A DNA stretch of 64,000 bases from Amphibalanus amphitrite (lineage: Eukaryota > Arthropoda > Thecostraca > Balanomorpha > Balanidae), in NCBI RefSeq assembly GCF_019059575.1, contig NW_024881518.1, forward strand, positions 868,001-932,000, in the 5' to 3' direction. The notes beneath the pieces are model-generated. The model worked only from the letters and a program-made list of their open reading frames with translations. It was not told the origin of the DNA and did not search any database. Positions 22,691 to 35,000 of the stretch are shown one piece after another; position 1 is the stretch's first letter, and each line of letters opens with the position of its first letter. A program made the translations under genes and the position numbers.

Positions 22691-24170
22691 CAGAAATCGA
22701 CGAAAATTGGTGGGGCCGGTGGGGCCCTCAGAATGACTCGTGTATAGAGCCGACCCAGGGCCGCCGGTGTGGAACCTTAAGAGGTACTGGCGTGGGACCA
22801 TCAAAGGTATCGGTGTGGGTTCCCCAGAGGCAGTGGTGTGGGGCCCTCAGAGGCACTGGTGCAGGAACCACAAAGGAGCCGGTGTGAGCCCTCTAAGGTG
22901 CTGGTGTGAGGCCCTCACATGGACGCCATTGTGGTGCCTCAGACACTGGTGTGGCGCTAAGCCCACACCATTCACAATGGCTGTGTGTGGGGCCCTTGGA
23001 GTTGTTTATGCGAAATGCGAATGCTTAATAACCCAGTAGGACCTCTCAGAGACCGACAAAGGGCCCTCAGAGGTCGGTAACGGGCCGTATCATGCCAACA
23101 ATGGGCCTTCACAGGCCGGCAAGTGAGGGCCGGCACTATCTTCAGGAGCCATGTGGATTGTGGAGTCCTTAGAGATCGGCATGGTACTCTCAGACGCCGG
23201 TGGGGCCCTCAGAGTCACCGGTGTAGGACCTACAGAGTTACCGGTGGCTGGCTGCCAGAGGGAGCGCACCCCGTAGCCGGGTGCAGTGAGTGCATTGGGG
23301 CTGGGTGGCCTGTCCTCTGGACGGGTTCAGCCTCGGCGACTCACTAGGGTGCCTGCCCAGACCAATGTCTCCCCCTAATTCCTATCATCCTTCCGGCTCT
23401 GCAATGGTCTTGTCAGACCGAAAGGGCCTAACCCAACAAAAAAAGGCTGCCAGAGGCACTGGTGTGGGGCCCCAGAGGCGCCTGTGTGGGACCCTTAGAG
23501 TCGCCGATGTGGGGCCTCAGGAGACACTGGTGTCTCAGAGGTGGCGGTGTAGGGCCCTCAGACGTGTCTGTGTGGTGCCCTCACAGTCGCCGGTGAAGAC
23601 TTTCAAAGGCATCCGTTGTGGGAGTCCTCACTCCTCAGAGACACATGCATGGGGGCAAGGGGTCTGCAAGAGACCAGCAAGGGTCAGCAGAGGCCTTCAG
23701 GAGCCCTGTGGGATCCTGGAGACCGGCGTGGTACTCTCAGGCGTCACTGGGAGCCCTCAGAGTCACCAGTATGGGGCTCACAGAGTTGCAGGTAGGTAGC
23801 CGTCAGATGCACCTGTGTAAGACCTTCAGAGGCGCCAGTGTGGGGCCTTCAGAGCCGCCGCCGATGTAGGGCCTTAAGAAATATTGGTGTTAGTCCCTTA
23901 GATTGGCGGTGTTGGGCCCTCAAAGGCGCCGGTGTGAGACCCTCACAGGCGCCGTTATGGGCCCTCAGAGACACTGGTGTGGAGCCGTTCCATGCGGGTA
24001 TGGGCCAGGACCCTAATTAGAGCTGACGCTTAATAGGTCAGCAAGGTCACTCAGAAGCCAGCACAGGGCCCTCAGAAGCAGGAGTGGGGCCCTTATGGAG
24101 ATGTGTGATGTGTGGCGACTCAGGAGCCCGTGACTCCGTGAGGTGATCTCACGAGTCCTGCGGGTCTTAT
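22691..24170 (+). repeat. Degenerate minisatellite block B
   Basis: Second copy of the GGTGTGGGGCCCTCAGAGGC-type array. It lacks the MITE and the hAT-like element present in block A and so preserves both empty sites. Confidence 0.75.
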
Positions 24171-24552
24171 CTCAGTCGAAATAAGGCACGCTTGGACCCT
24201 GAGCGGCCAATTGGCACTGCAGGGCCTCTCGGGCCCATAGGGCACCATGCATCTAATAAGGCGGCACGCGCCCCTTGTGTCCCCCCCCCCCCCCCGGTTT
24301 CGCTGCACTGGCTGCGGCCATACAGGTAAATCATATTCTAACCGTCCCTATTCCCATGAGCATAGGCGGCGGCCGATTCGGTTTGCGCAATATGAGTGCC
24401 ATCGTTAGACAATACGGTCAAAAGGGTTGAAGCGGCATGACTCCCTGTGGTAAGAACTAAGAAGCAACATATTTTTAGACAAAATAAAGCAATGACAACT
24501 AAATTGAGGCTACTAAAACGACTCTGATCACATAAGTAGTTATGTGATCACC

Positions 24553-24759
24553 CCCAGGTAGTTTTTACTGCTCTGAACTAAATATTTTAAAAGCTAGAAC
24601 CCTGATTTTACGTATAGCTGCTTCTCTATCCTTTCTCAGCGTCCAATTAAAATTGCAAGTTTCTGTGGTTTTTGGTTTCGGATATATGACATTGTTTTTC
24701 AGGTCATGTCATGACCCAAATGACCAATACCAAATATCTTGCGTTGGCTATGGGTCTTT
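24553..24759 (-). mobile_element. Fragment of the CCCTCGCCC MITE family
   Basis: Inverted and diverged relative to 14265-14480: it shares the CCAGGTAG end, the GCTGCTTCTCTATCCTTTCT stretch and CATGACCCAAATGAC. It is cut off by the TTAA insertion at 24760. Confidence 0.6.
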
Positions 24760-24763
24760 TTAA

Positions 24764-25999
24764 CCCGCGACCGCCTGGGGGTGGGGGTCGGATCCGACCC
24801 CCCCTCCGTTTTTCTTGAATAACTCATGAACCACTTTCGCTATCTACTTGAAACTTGGCATACCTTCTTCCCCATCAATTTGACGTCTCCTGTGCAATTT
24901 TTAAGAAAAAAAATTCCAAAAAAAATTTGAGATATATCGATTTTAATGATGTAACTACATGTTTTCAGGTTTTGTTTTTTGTTTTTAGTCAAGTGGTAAA
25001 TGTTTAAAAAATCGCCAAAAATCAGGGTTTAAAGCAAATTGCAAATTAAGGACATGAAAAGACGTAGCTCAACGAGTTCTTTAAAATGGCTATCTCGGAT
25101 TTTCCATAAAATGCGTTTTTCACCCCTAAAAATTCAAAAAACTATATTTTTTGGAAAACAGCTAATAAAATCCAAAATTTTAGGAATTTCCAAAAAACCG
25201 GAATATATATTGTAGAGCTCTATTAGAACATTAGACGCCCCAAATTTCAACTTTCTATCTTGATTTTGGACCCCCAAATTGTAAAAAATAGCTCCAACAT
25301 GCATAAGGCATGGTGACGTCATAAGCATTTTCGCGAATTAGAGGCACTTCTGAACATCGCATGTGAAAACAAATGGCACTACTAGATTCCTGGGACAAAG
25401 CTCGTCTAGAAAAGTGCATTTTTATGTCAAAAATAAAAAGTTGAAAAATTGACTTTTTTTCTTAGCCCTCGTTTAGTTATGTATGGTATAAACGATTTTT
25501 TATGCTTTCAATGCACACTTATCACCTGCACAGTGACTTGGGGTCACATATAACCATTACCATCGGATTCGGCGTGAAAAATAAGCCACAAAACATGCGT
25601 CACACGCCCATGTAGCAGAAATTGAAAACCGTGACCTTTCGTGACCTGACCTGACCTTGACCTGTACTTATTATGACCCCTATACGCACATGGTACCTTC
25701 AATAGGCCTTTGAGGTTATTTTTGGTGAGTTTCGAGCAGCAGCTATCGATTCCGCTGTCCGTAAGCCTAATCATGCAAAACCCCTGAATTAGACCTTTGA
25801 CCTGACCTTGACCCGAAAGTTGACCTCAATCTTAAAATCTTAAGAGTGCTTTGGGAAGGTCTCGTAGAGACCTTTCGAACGCCGCCTCGCGGGGCTCGAT
25901 ACGACCATTGGTTCTCGAGATAACAGGGGGGGGTCGGATCCGACCCCCCCCCCCCCCCCAGGCTGTCGTGGATACGGAAATAGCCCAGGCGGTGCCGGG
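24764..25999. mobile_element. PiggyBac-type MITE (CCCGCGACCGCCTGGG family), copy 1
   Basis: TTAA flanks at 24760-24763 and 26000-26003, ends CCCGCGACCGCCTGGG and CCCAGGCGGTGCCGGG. A GGGGGTCGGATCCGACCCCC palindrome lies just inside each end. The body is AT-rich then GACCT-rich and non-coding. A highly similar copy is at 39767-40985. Confidence 0.85.
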
Positions 26000-26003
26000 T
26001 TAA

Positions 26004-27216
26004 GCTTATTTCCAAAATGCCTTGAAATATTTTTGAAGCTTACCACGCCTCTATTTGTGGTTCAGCCTACGAAACAAGGCTGGCCCCAAGTCAAGTTAAC
26101 GCAAGAGTATCTTTGCTAAAACGAGCGTGTGCGCCATTACGAGACGCAGCGATTGGTACCCGATTTCAAGGTCCCAAGACAACCGGTGACCTCTGAGGCA
26201 GGTCAAGTGGCCCAAGAAGCGGGTTTGGTTTTTTGGTAGGGGAGGATGGGGTAATTTAGCCGCTTTTTTAGGAAGCGCTGTAGCTCGAAACTGGCGACAT
26301 ACTTTTGCACTCTCTCAAGGCTGGCAGGTGTAGCATTCATGTTACTTTCTTATACAGTAAGCTGAAAATGATAGAGCTACTTATGGCTGAATTTTGTCGT
26401 TCTACAAAGGTCTGCAAAGCAGCTAAATTGCCTCGCTAGCAGGGTTATTTGGCCGGTGCACAGTGTGGCCAAACACCAGTTTAGCGCGAATTAAATCCCA
26501 GCGCTGCTCGGATCCGTTGAAAATGGTTCCCTGGTTTCATAATTGACACTTAAACCTATGTGAGACCTTTTACGATGCCTTATAAATGCTTGCTGACATA
26601 TAATGGCATAGTTTCGCCTCTAAAAGTAAGGAGAACTAGCTTACGACGGGTGATGTGCTTACCATGCCAGGGCTGTGAAGTCGATGGAGTTACTCCGACT
26701 CCGACTACGGCTTTCAAAAGTCAATTTCAACTCTGACTCCGGGCAAAACTGTCGACTTATACGATCGACTCGGACTCTGACTCCGCAGCCATGGCAAGTC
26801 CACGCAGTCGATGGATTTTCGGTGACTCAGACTACGAGTCTTGGTCCGGATTCAAAATCGATTCCGATTCCGACTCTGACTGCAGGGTCAGAACTGTTGA
26901 CTCCGAACGACTCCGACTCTGATTACGAAATCCTGAATTTTACCGCAAATAAGAGGCATAAAATTGTGGGTCCCAGCAATAATGGGCATGTTAGGAGGAG
27001 GAATCGTTTACGAAATTCCCATCATTTCTCTGGTAAATTCTTATGATTGTCCAAAGTTTGTTTGAAAAAAATCAACATCTAATTATGTTTCTATGTGAGT
27101 GTTCCTGGTGAAGCACATGAATCGGTAGATGGTTGCTGAAATACACGCGCCGATAGGACTGAACCTCAGCAATTGGAGTAAAAACAAAGACTTACACCAT
27201 AAGCACCTTCATGTCA
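26004..27216. repeat. Non-coding sequence with an inverted repeat arm and a GACTCC-type repeat
   Basis: 26446-26496 (TTTGGCCGGTGCACAGTGTGG) is inverted at 29383-29443, framing an older element. 26675-26935 is a hexamer-like GACTCC/GATTCC repeat that reads as Ser-Asp rich by chance. No gene seen. Confidence 0.5.
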
Positions 27217-27220
27217 TTAA

Positions 27221-27819
27221 CCCTCGCCCGTATTGGTGTTCTGCTAGCCGCTAACGTAGGTCGGGTCACGTCAGGTCAGGCCAACCAGTCCTGCCGGGTA
27301 TTCATAATTAATAGGTGTCAACCGCCAGTGACAGCTTCGTTGCATGTTACGAAGGCACCAAAACTTCTTCCTAAATGTTCAAATGGTTACTTAATTCGAA
27401 ATCAGCTCCAAAGACTAGCCTGGAAGCATGTAAAACTAAAAAAAGTGAACCGAGGTCGTCAAAGGTCATTGAACTGACCTGACCTTCAAGTGATCTTGAC
27501 ACCGACCATAATGCATGGGACCAACATCATAATATCACATGTTTAGACGCTTGAAACCACGAAAAGACTGCAAACGCGCGGCCAATGCAAGCAAACATAC
27601 GCCCAATCGCGCTTCCGGCCAAACATGGTCTCGAGAAATAGGTCACAGGTCAAAGGTCATTGGGGTCAGGGTCGTGAAATTTAATGGGTAGGTGTAAAAT
27701 TGATAAACTCGAGGGTACTGAAAGTTTCGTCGCGATCGGCCGCTTTTTACATGAGCTTTTTGCGAAAAACCGAGAGGGGTCCTTTCGACCCCCACCCTCA
27801 CCCCCTATATGGGCGAGGG
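27221..27819. mobile_element. Short piggyBac-type MITE
   Basis: Left end CCCTCGCCCGTATTGG after TTAA (27217-27220); right end CCTATATGGGCGAGGG before TTGA, a one-base-decayed TTAA. About 600 bp, with GGTCAGGTCAGGCC-type words, non-coding. Confidence 0.65.
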
Positions 27820-28248
27820 TTGAAAAATTGTCAAGATGTATTCATTGGCGACCGTATTCTGCAATATAACAAGTCAGAAATACAGCGGTTGAGCCATCTA
27901 CGTAACGTTACGGAGCCGCCGCCGCGCCCACCCTGTAGCCGGACCTCCCCGGGCGGGCCAACCCGATACGTTCAAAGCTGAGCCAAATGCCGGGGGGCAA
28001 GTTGGGGCAGGGTTTCTTGAATGGATCATGTCAAGAAAAGTGTGGCGAATCTTCTCATGGTAGATTTGGCGTGGAGTTTTTTGGCCATTTTCTTATATCT
28101 CTACGTTTTTAAGATGGACAGTGTTTTCAGGGGATGTTTGAAAAGGTCATTTTCAAATGAGTATAACTCATCGGTTAGTCCAAGGATACCTATAGAATTC
28201 GGGTATGCTATCAAATATAGGCTCAGTAGTCATATGCCACTCCAATTA

Positions 28249-29152
28249 GGGGAAAGTGGGGTAAGACGGGCGGGGTAGGAAAGACGGGCACCGGCCCTCT
28301 AGCCCAAACCGTTGGCGCTAGCAACCTCTTGTTGTGGTTGGTAATCGGCCGTGTGGTTCTTTGCTGTGAGGTGAAGGCAGAGGTACGCATCTTAAATAGT
28401 TTTTGAAAAATTGTGGAAAAGCTAAAAACGTGCCTTGCACTCTAAGCAGAACTATCGTGTTTCGTAGTGTTTTCTGACCTCGCTGTTTCATATTTTGTTT
28501 TGGAAATTTGATGAGAGTTTCGTCTTAGGGTGTCATCCAAATGTGTATGCTGGCGAATGAATCCTTTAATTTGGTGCCCGGAGGCGGTGTGATATCCTTA
28601 TTGGCAGCCGAATGGGGTAAGACGGGCAACAATGATGAAAGGAATGCAAACCATCTGATATTGTTATTTTAAGCTAACTTACGCTGTTCTACATCATTTG
28701 CAACGCATTTCCATCGAAATTATTTAAATAGACAGCTTTGAATTTGTTTAATTTTTTCATTACATCGATCAATACCATTACGCCTATAAGTAGCCGTGCG
28801 ATGCTACGAACCTTACAATATTGACTGTAAGATCAAAAGCCAGATGTGTAAGATGTATTAGCATAATTATTCGGCAGTAAATATGTAAAGAAGTTCAAAC
28901 TAACGTTGTGCCCGTCTTGCCCCAACATCAGTGCCCGTCTTACCCTCCCCGGTGGGGTAAGACGGGTTTTTGCAGGGTCTTGCTAAAAACACTCTCAATT
29001 GAAAAGTATTGGATTTAGACCTTAGGTGTCAAAGGGGCACTGAAAGAAAAATGCCTGAAGATGGTTGTGCTAAATTGGTGAAGCAATCGAAGAAAAGACT
29101 TCAGAGGTACAGACCCGCAAAACTAACATGCCCGTCATACCCCACTTTCCCC
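28249..29152. mobile_element. MITE with GGGGAAAGTGGGGTAAGACG ends
   Basis: TIRs GGGGAAAGTGGGGTAAGACG (left) and its inverse at 29130-29152, TA on both sides (28247-28248, 29153-29154), suggesting the Tc1/mariner type. Further copies of the GTGGGGTAAGACGGG motif lie at about 28615 and 28940. Non-coding. Confidence 0.7.
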
Positions 29153-29154
29153 TA

Positions 29155-29976
29155 TTTCCAAACCTTTCCGACAATTACCCCGAAATGTGTTGTAAACATG
29201 ACGCGGGTTTTCGACGATTTCAGCACAGCCGCGACCGGCACTGCGTATGTCCACTTTAGCTAGCTTTTTGGACACCGAAAGGAAGACATTGAACCAAAGT
29301 ATTGTGATATTAACATACTTTGGACAATTTCCTATCGACTGATCGTTATAAAAAGTCAAAATTCCAAAATTCATTTTTTGATTAAATTCGCGCTAATCTG
29401 GCGTTTGGCCACACTGTGCGGTGGGGTAGAGCAATTTGGCCGGTGTTAATTTGAGGCCTGGGTTTTATGCTACGGGCAAGTCAGCTTCAGCGCCAGCAAT
29501 GACATGTGTCTTTTACGCATTTTTAGGCTGACTCAATGTCGAGACTTATCTTCGAATGATTTTGACTCAGGTCTTATTTCAGCATTTTCCTGCACAACTG
29601 AAAATGTGCTTCCTTAGCATAGGTACACTGCTAAATCAAACATTTGCATTTTTTGTGGTGAGAAAAACGTTAACTGTTTATTCTAGTAAGGAAATAATCG
29701 ACTAATTTCAATTAAAAAATTCTTAGCAATCAAAGAAATAACTCAACTCAGTCTCAAATCCTCACATCTCATAGGCCTCCGATGTCTGCAACCGAGTTGT
29801 TAATAGTGTTTACTAGCTGGAGATGTGACTATCAGTTTGGTTTGAGCAGAGCCCTAGCAACTTCGTCGTGCTGCTTTGCGCAGTGTCTTGATGAGCCCCT
29901 AGGAGACAGACTGTGCCGCAATGCCACCGCCAACGGCTATAAACCCAACCAGCTCGGTACGACGACCTTATCGTTA
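29155..29976. other. Non-coding sequence
   Basis: Holds the right arm of the inverted repeat paired with 26446-26496 (29383-29443). Otherwise nothing recognised. Confidence 0.4.
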
Positions 29977-30125
29977 CATAGGTGGCGGAACCGGGGACGG
30001 GGGGGGGGGGCACCGGGGCACCGTGCCCCCTTGATTTTGCCATTTTAACATTAGCCCTATGGGTGTTGCATGGAAAGAATGGGCAGTGCCCCCCCCCCTT
30101 AATTGAAGGTGTTTCGCCGCTACTC
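29977..30125 (-). mobile_element. Short TIR element (MITE), copy 2
   Basis: Inverted, diverged copy of 2011-2170: CATAGGTGGCGGAAC at one end, GTTTCGCCGCTACTC at the other. It has the same G run and GCATGGAAAGAATGGG interior. No clear target duplication. Confidence 0.6.
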
Positions 30126-30933
30126 TTATCAAGTCGGCCGTTCCAGCTTAGCAATCTTGAGAGCACCGTCAAAGCTGTTCCACTAGCACCGGCAAAATTA
30201 CCCCGCATTGCCACTCTGAAAAGTTTTGTCTACAAAGTCGTTATGGTTTTACGGAAATACATGAAATTACTATTTGAAACGCTGAACATCCTAAGCAATG
30301 GGACCACAATGTCAAAATTTGTCTACAGCCGGAATTCTACATGCCAGGCATATAATTTTTCGAACGGAAGTAAAAGTTACCATTTTCTAATCAAATTTAG
30401 GTATGTTTTACTGATTTTGAAGAAAATTACGAAGGGGAGATTTTTGAGAAAAAAAAAATTCCTACGGATTCCTCATTTTATGTTGACCGCAGTACAATAT
30501 ACCTACGTGTTAAGATTTCTTTAAACATCGAAATATAAAAACTAAACAATTTTATACGTTGTACGTATCAAATTGTCAATCAAATGAATACCGATGTGCT
30601 GGAAGCAGGAGGCCACGCCGGTATTTAGTTAAAATTGCCGTAAGCCAAGGTGCTTTATTTGGTTTCCATGGTTACTGACGCTATTTCGCTTGCATTTCGC
30701 GAGCAGAGAAGCTGAAAAGTTGAAACAGATTCAACTTTTCAGCTTGCAACTCGCGCCGGACTGATTTTGCTTGCGTTTCGCTCGCGTTTCGCTCGCGTTT
30801 TCCGAGCAGGATCCGGCGTGATTTCGCGGCGTAAAAGCGAGACGACCTGCGTGTTGGGAGCTGAAAATATGCCATGCATTGCAATGGGAGAAGCGAGACG
30901 CGATTTGCGAGCTGAAAAGCTGTGTTCCGGCCT
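30126..30933. repeat. Right subterminal part of the 19.1 kb insertion
   Basis: From about 30680 it carries CGCTCGCGTTTCGCTCGCG repeats, and a GTTGAAACAGATTCAAC hairpin at about 30720. It ends with the TIR. Confidence 0.5.
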
Positions 30934-30936
30934 TTA

Positions 30937-31836
30937 AGCTAGAAAGCTGAAACTCCTCCTAGATCTTCTTGGAGAAGCATTCTGCGTCCCAAGACTGTTT
31001 CTGGAGTATCAATCGCAACGTGATCAGTGTCTGGACGCATATTACCCCACATTACCGTGACCATGGCCTTTTGTATAGGAATAAAGCGGGATGACACAAA
31101 GGCCTTTTCCGTCGCCCATATGGGACCGTTTTGGGATTTGGACGGGTGTTTTATCTCGAGCACGGACTAGGTAGTCCAGATGACCACATTGATGTCATCG
31201 GCCCTCCAGTTTTGTTAGCCTCAGGCATAACGAAACACATGTTTGGCCATTTTAAGACGTTTTTGACTGTTTTGAGCCCTCCGGTAAGTAGAGCTTAAGT
31301 CACCTTGAGTTAGGTACCCTGAAATGATACTCTTAGACAGCTGGTAATGCATCCTGAAAAGCATGTTTACCAACTTTCTAACGCTAAGACCCTTTTGACG
31401 GCCATTTTAGCGCCACACAGTTTTGGCCACATGGCTCACTCGTGAAAGCTGACAAAAAAAGAGCATAAACTTGCAGCGATTGACTCCCGACAAATCATCG
31501 ACGTCACTTGTTGACTGTGCGTCCAGTTAGCGACAGACATTGGCTACATACTGGATGGTCTCAATCACCCTCAGCCGTTGTGAATGGCCCAGTGCGGACT
31601 AAATACCGAGACGTTCCCGTATCGGAGACCTCTATGTTGCGGCGTAAGCCGTCTCCACAGGAAGTGAACTCTCTGGCAAAAAATATTTTGTCTAGACGAA
31701 TTAGTTACCGTGGAGCACATTCACAGTTGCCATGGCAACCCCAAAAGCTCAGTTACAAAATAAATTAAGCGTGGCTTTAAATAAGAGAGCCTCTAAAAGA
31801 AAAATTTAGGTGAGAAGGAACTTATGGGACACCCTG
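30937..31836 (-). mobile_element. Mariner-A, 5' part of transposase plus TIR
   Basis: The TIR at 31818-31836 is the inverse of CAGGGTGTCCCATAAGTTC, followed by TA (31837-31838). Minus-strand fragments look like the N-terminal half of a Tc1/mariner transposase: LSVRKLVNMLF...YRRAQNSQKRLKMAKHVF (helix-turn-helix to linker), then WATEKAFVSS...MVTVMWGNM, the region before the second catalytic Asp. Stops and frameshifts make it a pseudogene. It continues in register at 11808 after removal of the 19.1 kb insertion. Confidence 0.65.
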
Positions 31837-31838
31837 TA

Positions 31839-32049
31839 CTACATGTACTACATGTAGTACATGTACTACATGTAGTACATGTAGTAAAACATCCAACCCT
31901 CCTAACAGTGTTCTATTACCTTCTTCCTGGTGTTCATTTAGAAGCGCGAGTAATTTAAGCGGGGAAGGGACTAAATTAACTTTCCTCAAGTGCTCAGATA
32001 TGTACTGTGCAATTACACCGCTAACGGTGTTAATATTTTTTTTTGTGTG
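31839..32049 (-). mobile_element. Right arm of outer foldback MITE
   Basis: Inverse of 11163-11349, ending GTGTGTA at 32051. Contains a longer CTACATGTAGTACATG tract than the left arm. Confidence 0.75.
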
Positions 32050-32051
32050 TA

Positions 32052-35000
32052 CAGGCACTTATGCGGCGGACAATTGTTTGCTTTGGTTGGTTAGATCCAC
32101 TGGTTTATTGAGAACGTATGGTGCTGACTGCTGAGAGGATGGGGATTGGTAGAATAGTATCAATCGGCTATCGAATGTGGCGTCTCAATGACTAGGCCCA
32201 CCTGTTTGGGACGGAAGTTTGTTTGTTTCCAAGGCCAAATGCCGCGAATAAGAATTGATAAGAGACAGTATTTCCACGGTACTTTTATAAATGAAACTGT
32301 CGTTCATGTCTATTTCTTTTAATGGCATTTGTCATTGGGCGATAAGGAAATTGTAGCATTTTTCTATTTAGGCGATGATACCTATTTTGGAAGAAGGAAA
32401 CTGCCGTCTGCCATACCTTCTTTCCAATTTACGGCCTCTAGTAAATGGGCAATAATCTAATAATCTAATTATCTTAATACCTTATCCTATAAAGACAATC
32501 CTAATCTACCACTGAAGAGGCAAATACCTACCTATACTTACATACGAAATACCCCGAAAAGTAATGTTGAATACGATCAGAACGAGTGCCCTGAAAAGCG
32601 GGTGAAACAAAAGGGCCCTTAGTTATATGAAATAGGAATAGAAGTACGGAAGTCTGTAAGATTCCTCGAGTGGGAATTTATATTTGTCACACGCGACATG
32701 ATAATCACTGGCAAGAATCAGTCAGTCATGTTTTATCAACATTCACGATCACATACACGCGCACGCGCACGCACACATGGACGCACATACACTCATACGA
32801 AAGGGGGCGGTCGGGGTCGGTCCACCGCCGGTGCCGCTCAGAAGTCAGAGCCTGGCGCGGCGGTCACAGCGACCCGCCGGCTCCCTCTACGCTGACCACT
32901 TGGTTGCATAGGTCTTTGTAGAGGTAGAAGAAAATGTGGCCGGTTTTCTGGTGTCCCTCGCCCAGAACGTCGGCCTCGTCGACACAGCTGACTCGGCGAT
33001 CGTCATAGTGGTACCATGATATAGTGGTAGTGGCAGCAAAGTCATAGTGGTACCGTCATAGTGGTATAAACGGTCGTGTAAACGTCGTATACCGTTTACC
33101 AATCCTATGTTTATAAGATTAGACGATTCGGATGTGTCTGTTTTAAAGACAAGTGTCTTACGGATGTCTTATGTCTCAGAGTGTCGAGGGAAGAGGCAAG
33201 ATGGGTTGAGTGCCGTCAAGTTGCACCTACCTTAACCTTGCCGTACATGATCATCCCAAACCTCATCTCCCATTTGGACGGAGCCCGCAGAGCCGTGTAG
33301 TTACGCTGCCTCCCGCCAGAGGCGCTGGCGGCGCGTTCGATCGGCCGGCGCTTTAGAGCGGGACCATCAGAGGGGGAGCGGCGGAGATGTCGGGTCGGAG
33401 GACCGCCGCCCAGTCACTCAGCTGTTGCGCCGGGGAGAGTGCGGTAGCAGAGCCTCTGGTCTAGCACTGGGTACACGTCTGGGTGACACCAGTGTCCCAC
33501 GTCTGGGGTGGCGTGTAGTGTGGTGAAAAAGTGGTGCAGAACGGTGGTCAACATTGGTGACTGCGCTAGTGAGGGCGTGGAACTGGTGACCATGTGGTGA
33601 CTGAGCCACAGGCTGTGCTCCGCTCTGGTGACGGAGCTGGTGATCTTACTGGTACTGGTGACGGTGGCAGCGGGAGCAATCGACACAAGGCCAAACACGC
33701 ACACGGTGAGATGCTTATGAATCGCAGCATGATGCGATTGCTGATAAGATACCAAAAAGGTTTTCAATTTTCATCTCATATTTCCTCCCATACGCCAGAC
33801 AGATGGTTACTTATGTAGTCCTGGTACGCCTCGGGGCCTAAAACGTCGGATCTTATCGAGGTCCTTGTAGTTTTATCCATTCTGTCTTAGTCTTTGGAGT
33901 GGAGTTTTTCAGGGCCCGGCTCTCTGTTTCCTGAGGCATCCTTCGTGACCTTCTTGAAGATTCTAACTATAACAATGTGAAAACAAAATAGGTAATCAAC
34001 TCTCTTTTTCTTATTCGGTGCTATCCCAAACTACACGCATCTAGACTATTAAAACTCATACTCATACTCTTAATGTATATGTAATATGAATGAATGAGGA
34101 CATTCGCAATATACTTACCGGCTATTACTGCCTCTCAGTCTCGTCAAGAGATAAAACAAATGAACGTCAATCGGCGAATCGGGGAAATTACCTACTCTCA
34201 TTGAAGGCATTCATTTTATCATTCAGCGAGGATTCATACCCATCCAGCATGAGCGTTATTCAGCATATTTCACACCACGTTAAGTGCTGACATGACTATT
34301 GTTGCAATATCTGGTCCTGACATCTAGTCTACATTTAATGCGCAGCCTGCAGCAATATTGAACCAGTATCGCAGTGCTGATCACCTGCATGCATGTTAAG
34401 TTCATGAATCATACATCATTTTTCTTTAGATTCGTAGTGTCTAATGCACTTGGAAGGTCGACTGACGGCTATAGCTTAGCTGCCCATTAAAGATGCGACC
34501 AAGGAGACCTAGCCTAGCTATACCCTTACAGCTTACTTCCCTTATTTCTGCATGAACACTAACAGATGATTGAATTTATGGCACAATGAACCGCATCCGA
34601 ACGATGAGTTACACCCACATAACTACACGGTATTGACTGTCCAACAAACTGCAGGAGGTCAGCGTAAATACTGAGCCTTGACGGCACATTATAAACGGTC
34701 AAGGGCGGAGCAGGATACGTCGTCGACAGCTGAGGACACGCCCCATGAGGAGGACAAGTCCACAGGGTAGTGCGCTGCAATGTTACGCTGAAATTTGCGC
34801 TGAAATTCATCACAATCTCGGCGCTAGGTTGGAAATATTGAAGCAGCCTAGCCGCATATCGTCGTCTGTAAGGCGGTTAAAATTGTTCAGGTGATGGCCC
34901 CAGATGCTTCCTCGGACCTCCTGAAAGTTTGCCACCAGAACGGATTCCCTAGGTTAAACTATTGCGGCTTAGGTCAAACGCGTATTGAAAGGTCTAATCT

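Larger units (their letters stand above)
11809..30933. mobile_element. 19.1 kb composite insertion with AGGCCGGAACACAGC TIRs
   Basis: The left end AGGCCGGAACACAGC follows TTA (11806-11808); the right end GCTGTGTTCCGGCCT precedes TTA (30934-30936). A 3 bp TTA duplication and subterminal CGCGTC/GCTCGC-rich repeats fit a PIF/Harbinger-type element. It interrupts mariner-A exactly, because the two transposase halves lie on either side in the right order and strand. I find no transposase of its own; the interior is stuffed with later insertions listed separately. Confidence 0.65.

Noticed and set aside
26675-26935. Ser/Asp-rich protein segment
   Set aside because: Explained by a GACTCC-type simple repeat; no start, splice sites or domain.
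29982-30524. 180-codon + strand frame
   Set aside because: Starts inside a MITE copy with a G run and continues in AT-rich sequence; no domain or splice support.
32887-33000. Possible minus-strand exon reading HIFFYLYKDLC
   Set aside because: No family recognised, and phases do not join to neighbouring candidates.
33246-33767. Possible minus-strand exons (a hydrophobic start at 33730; a GGCAAG|GTTAAG end near 33246)
   Set aside because: Frames can be read in a GC-rich stretch and one segment faintly resembles the start of an MMP catalytic domain, but no firm motif or consistent splice chain was found.
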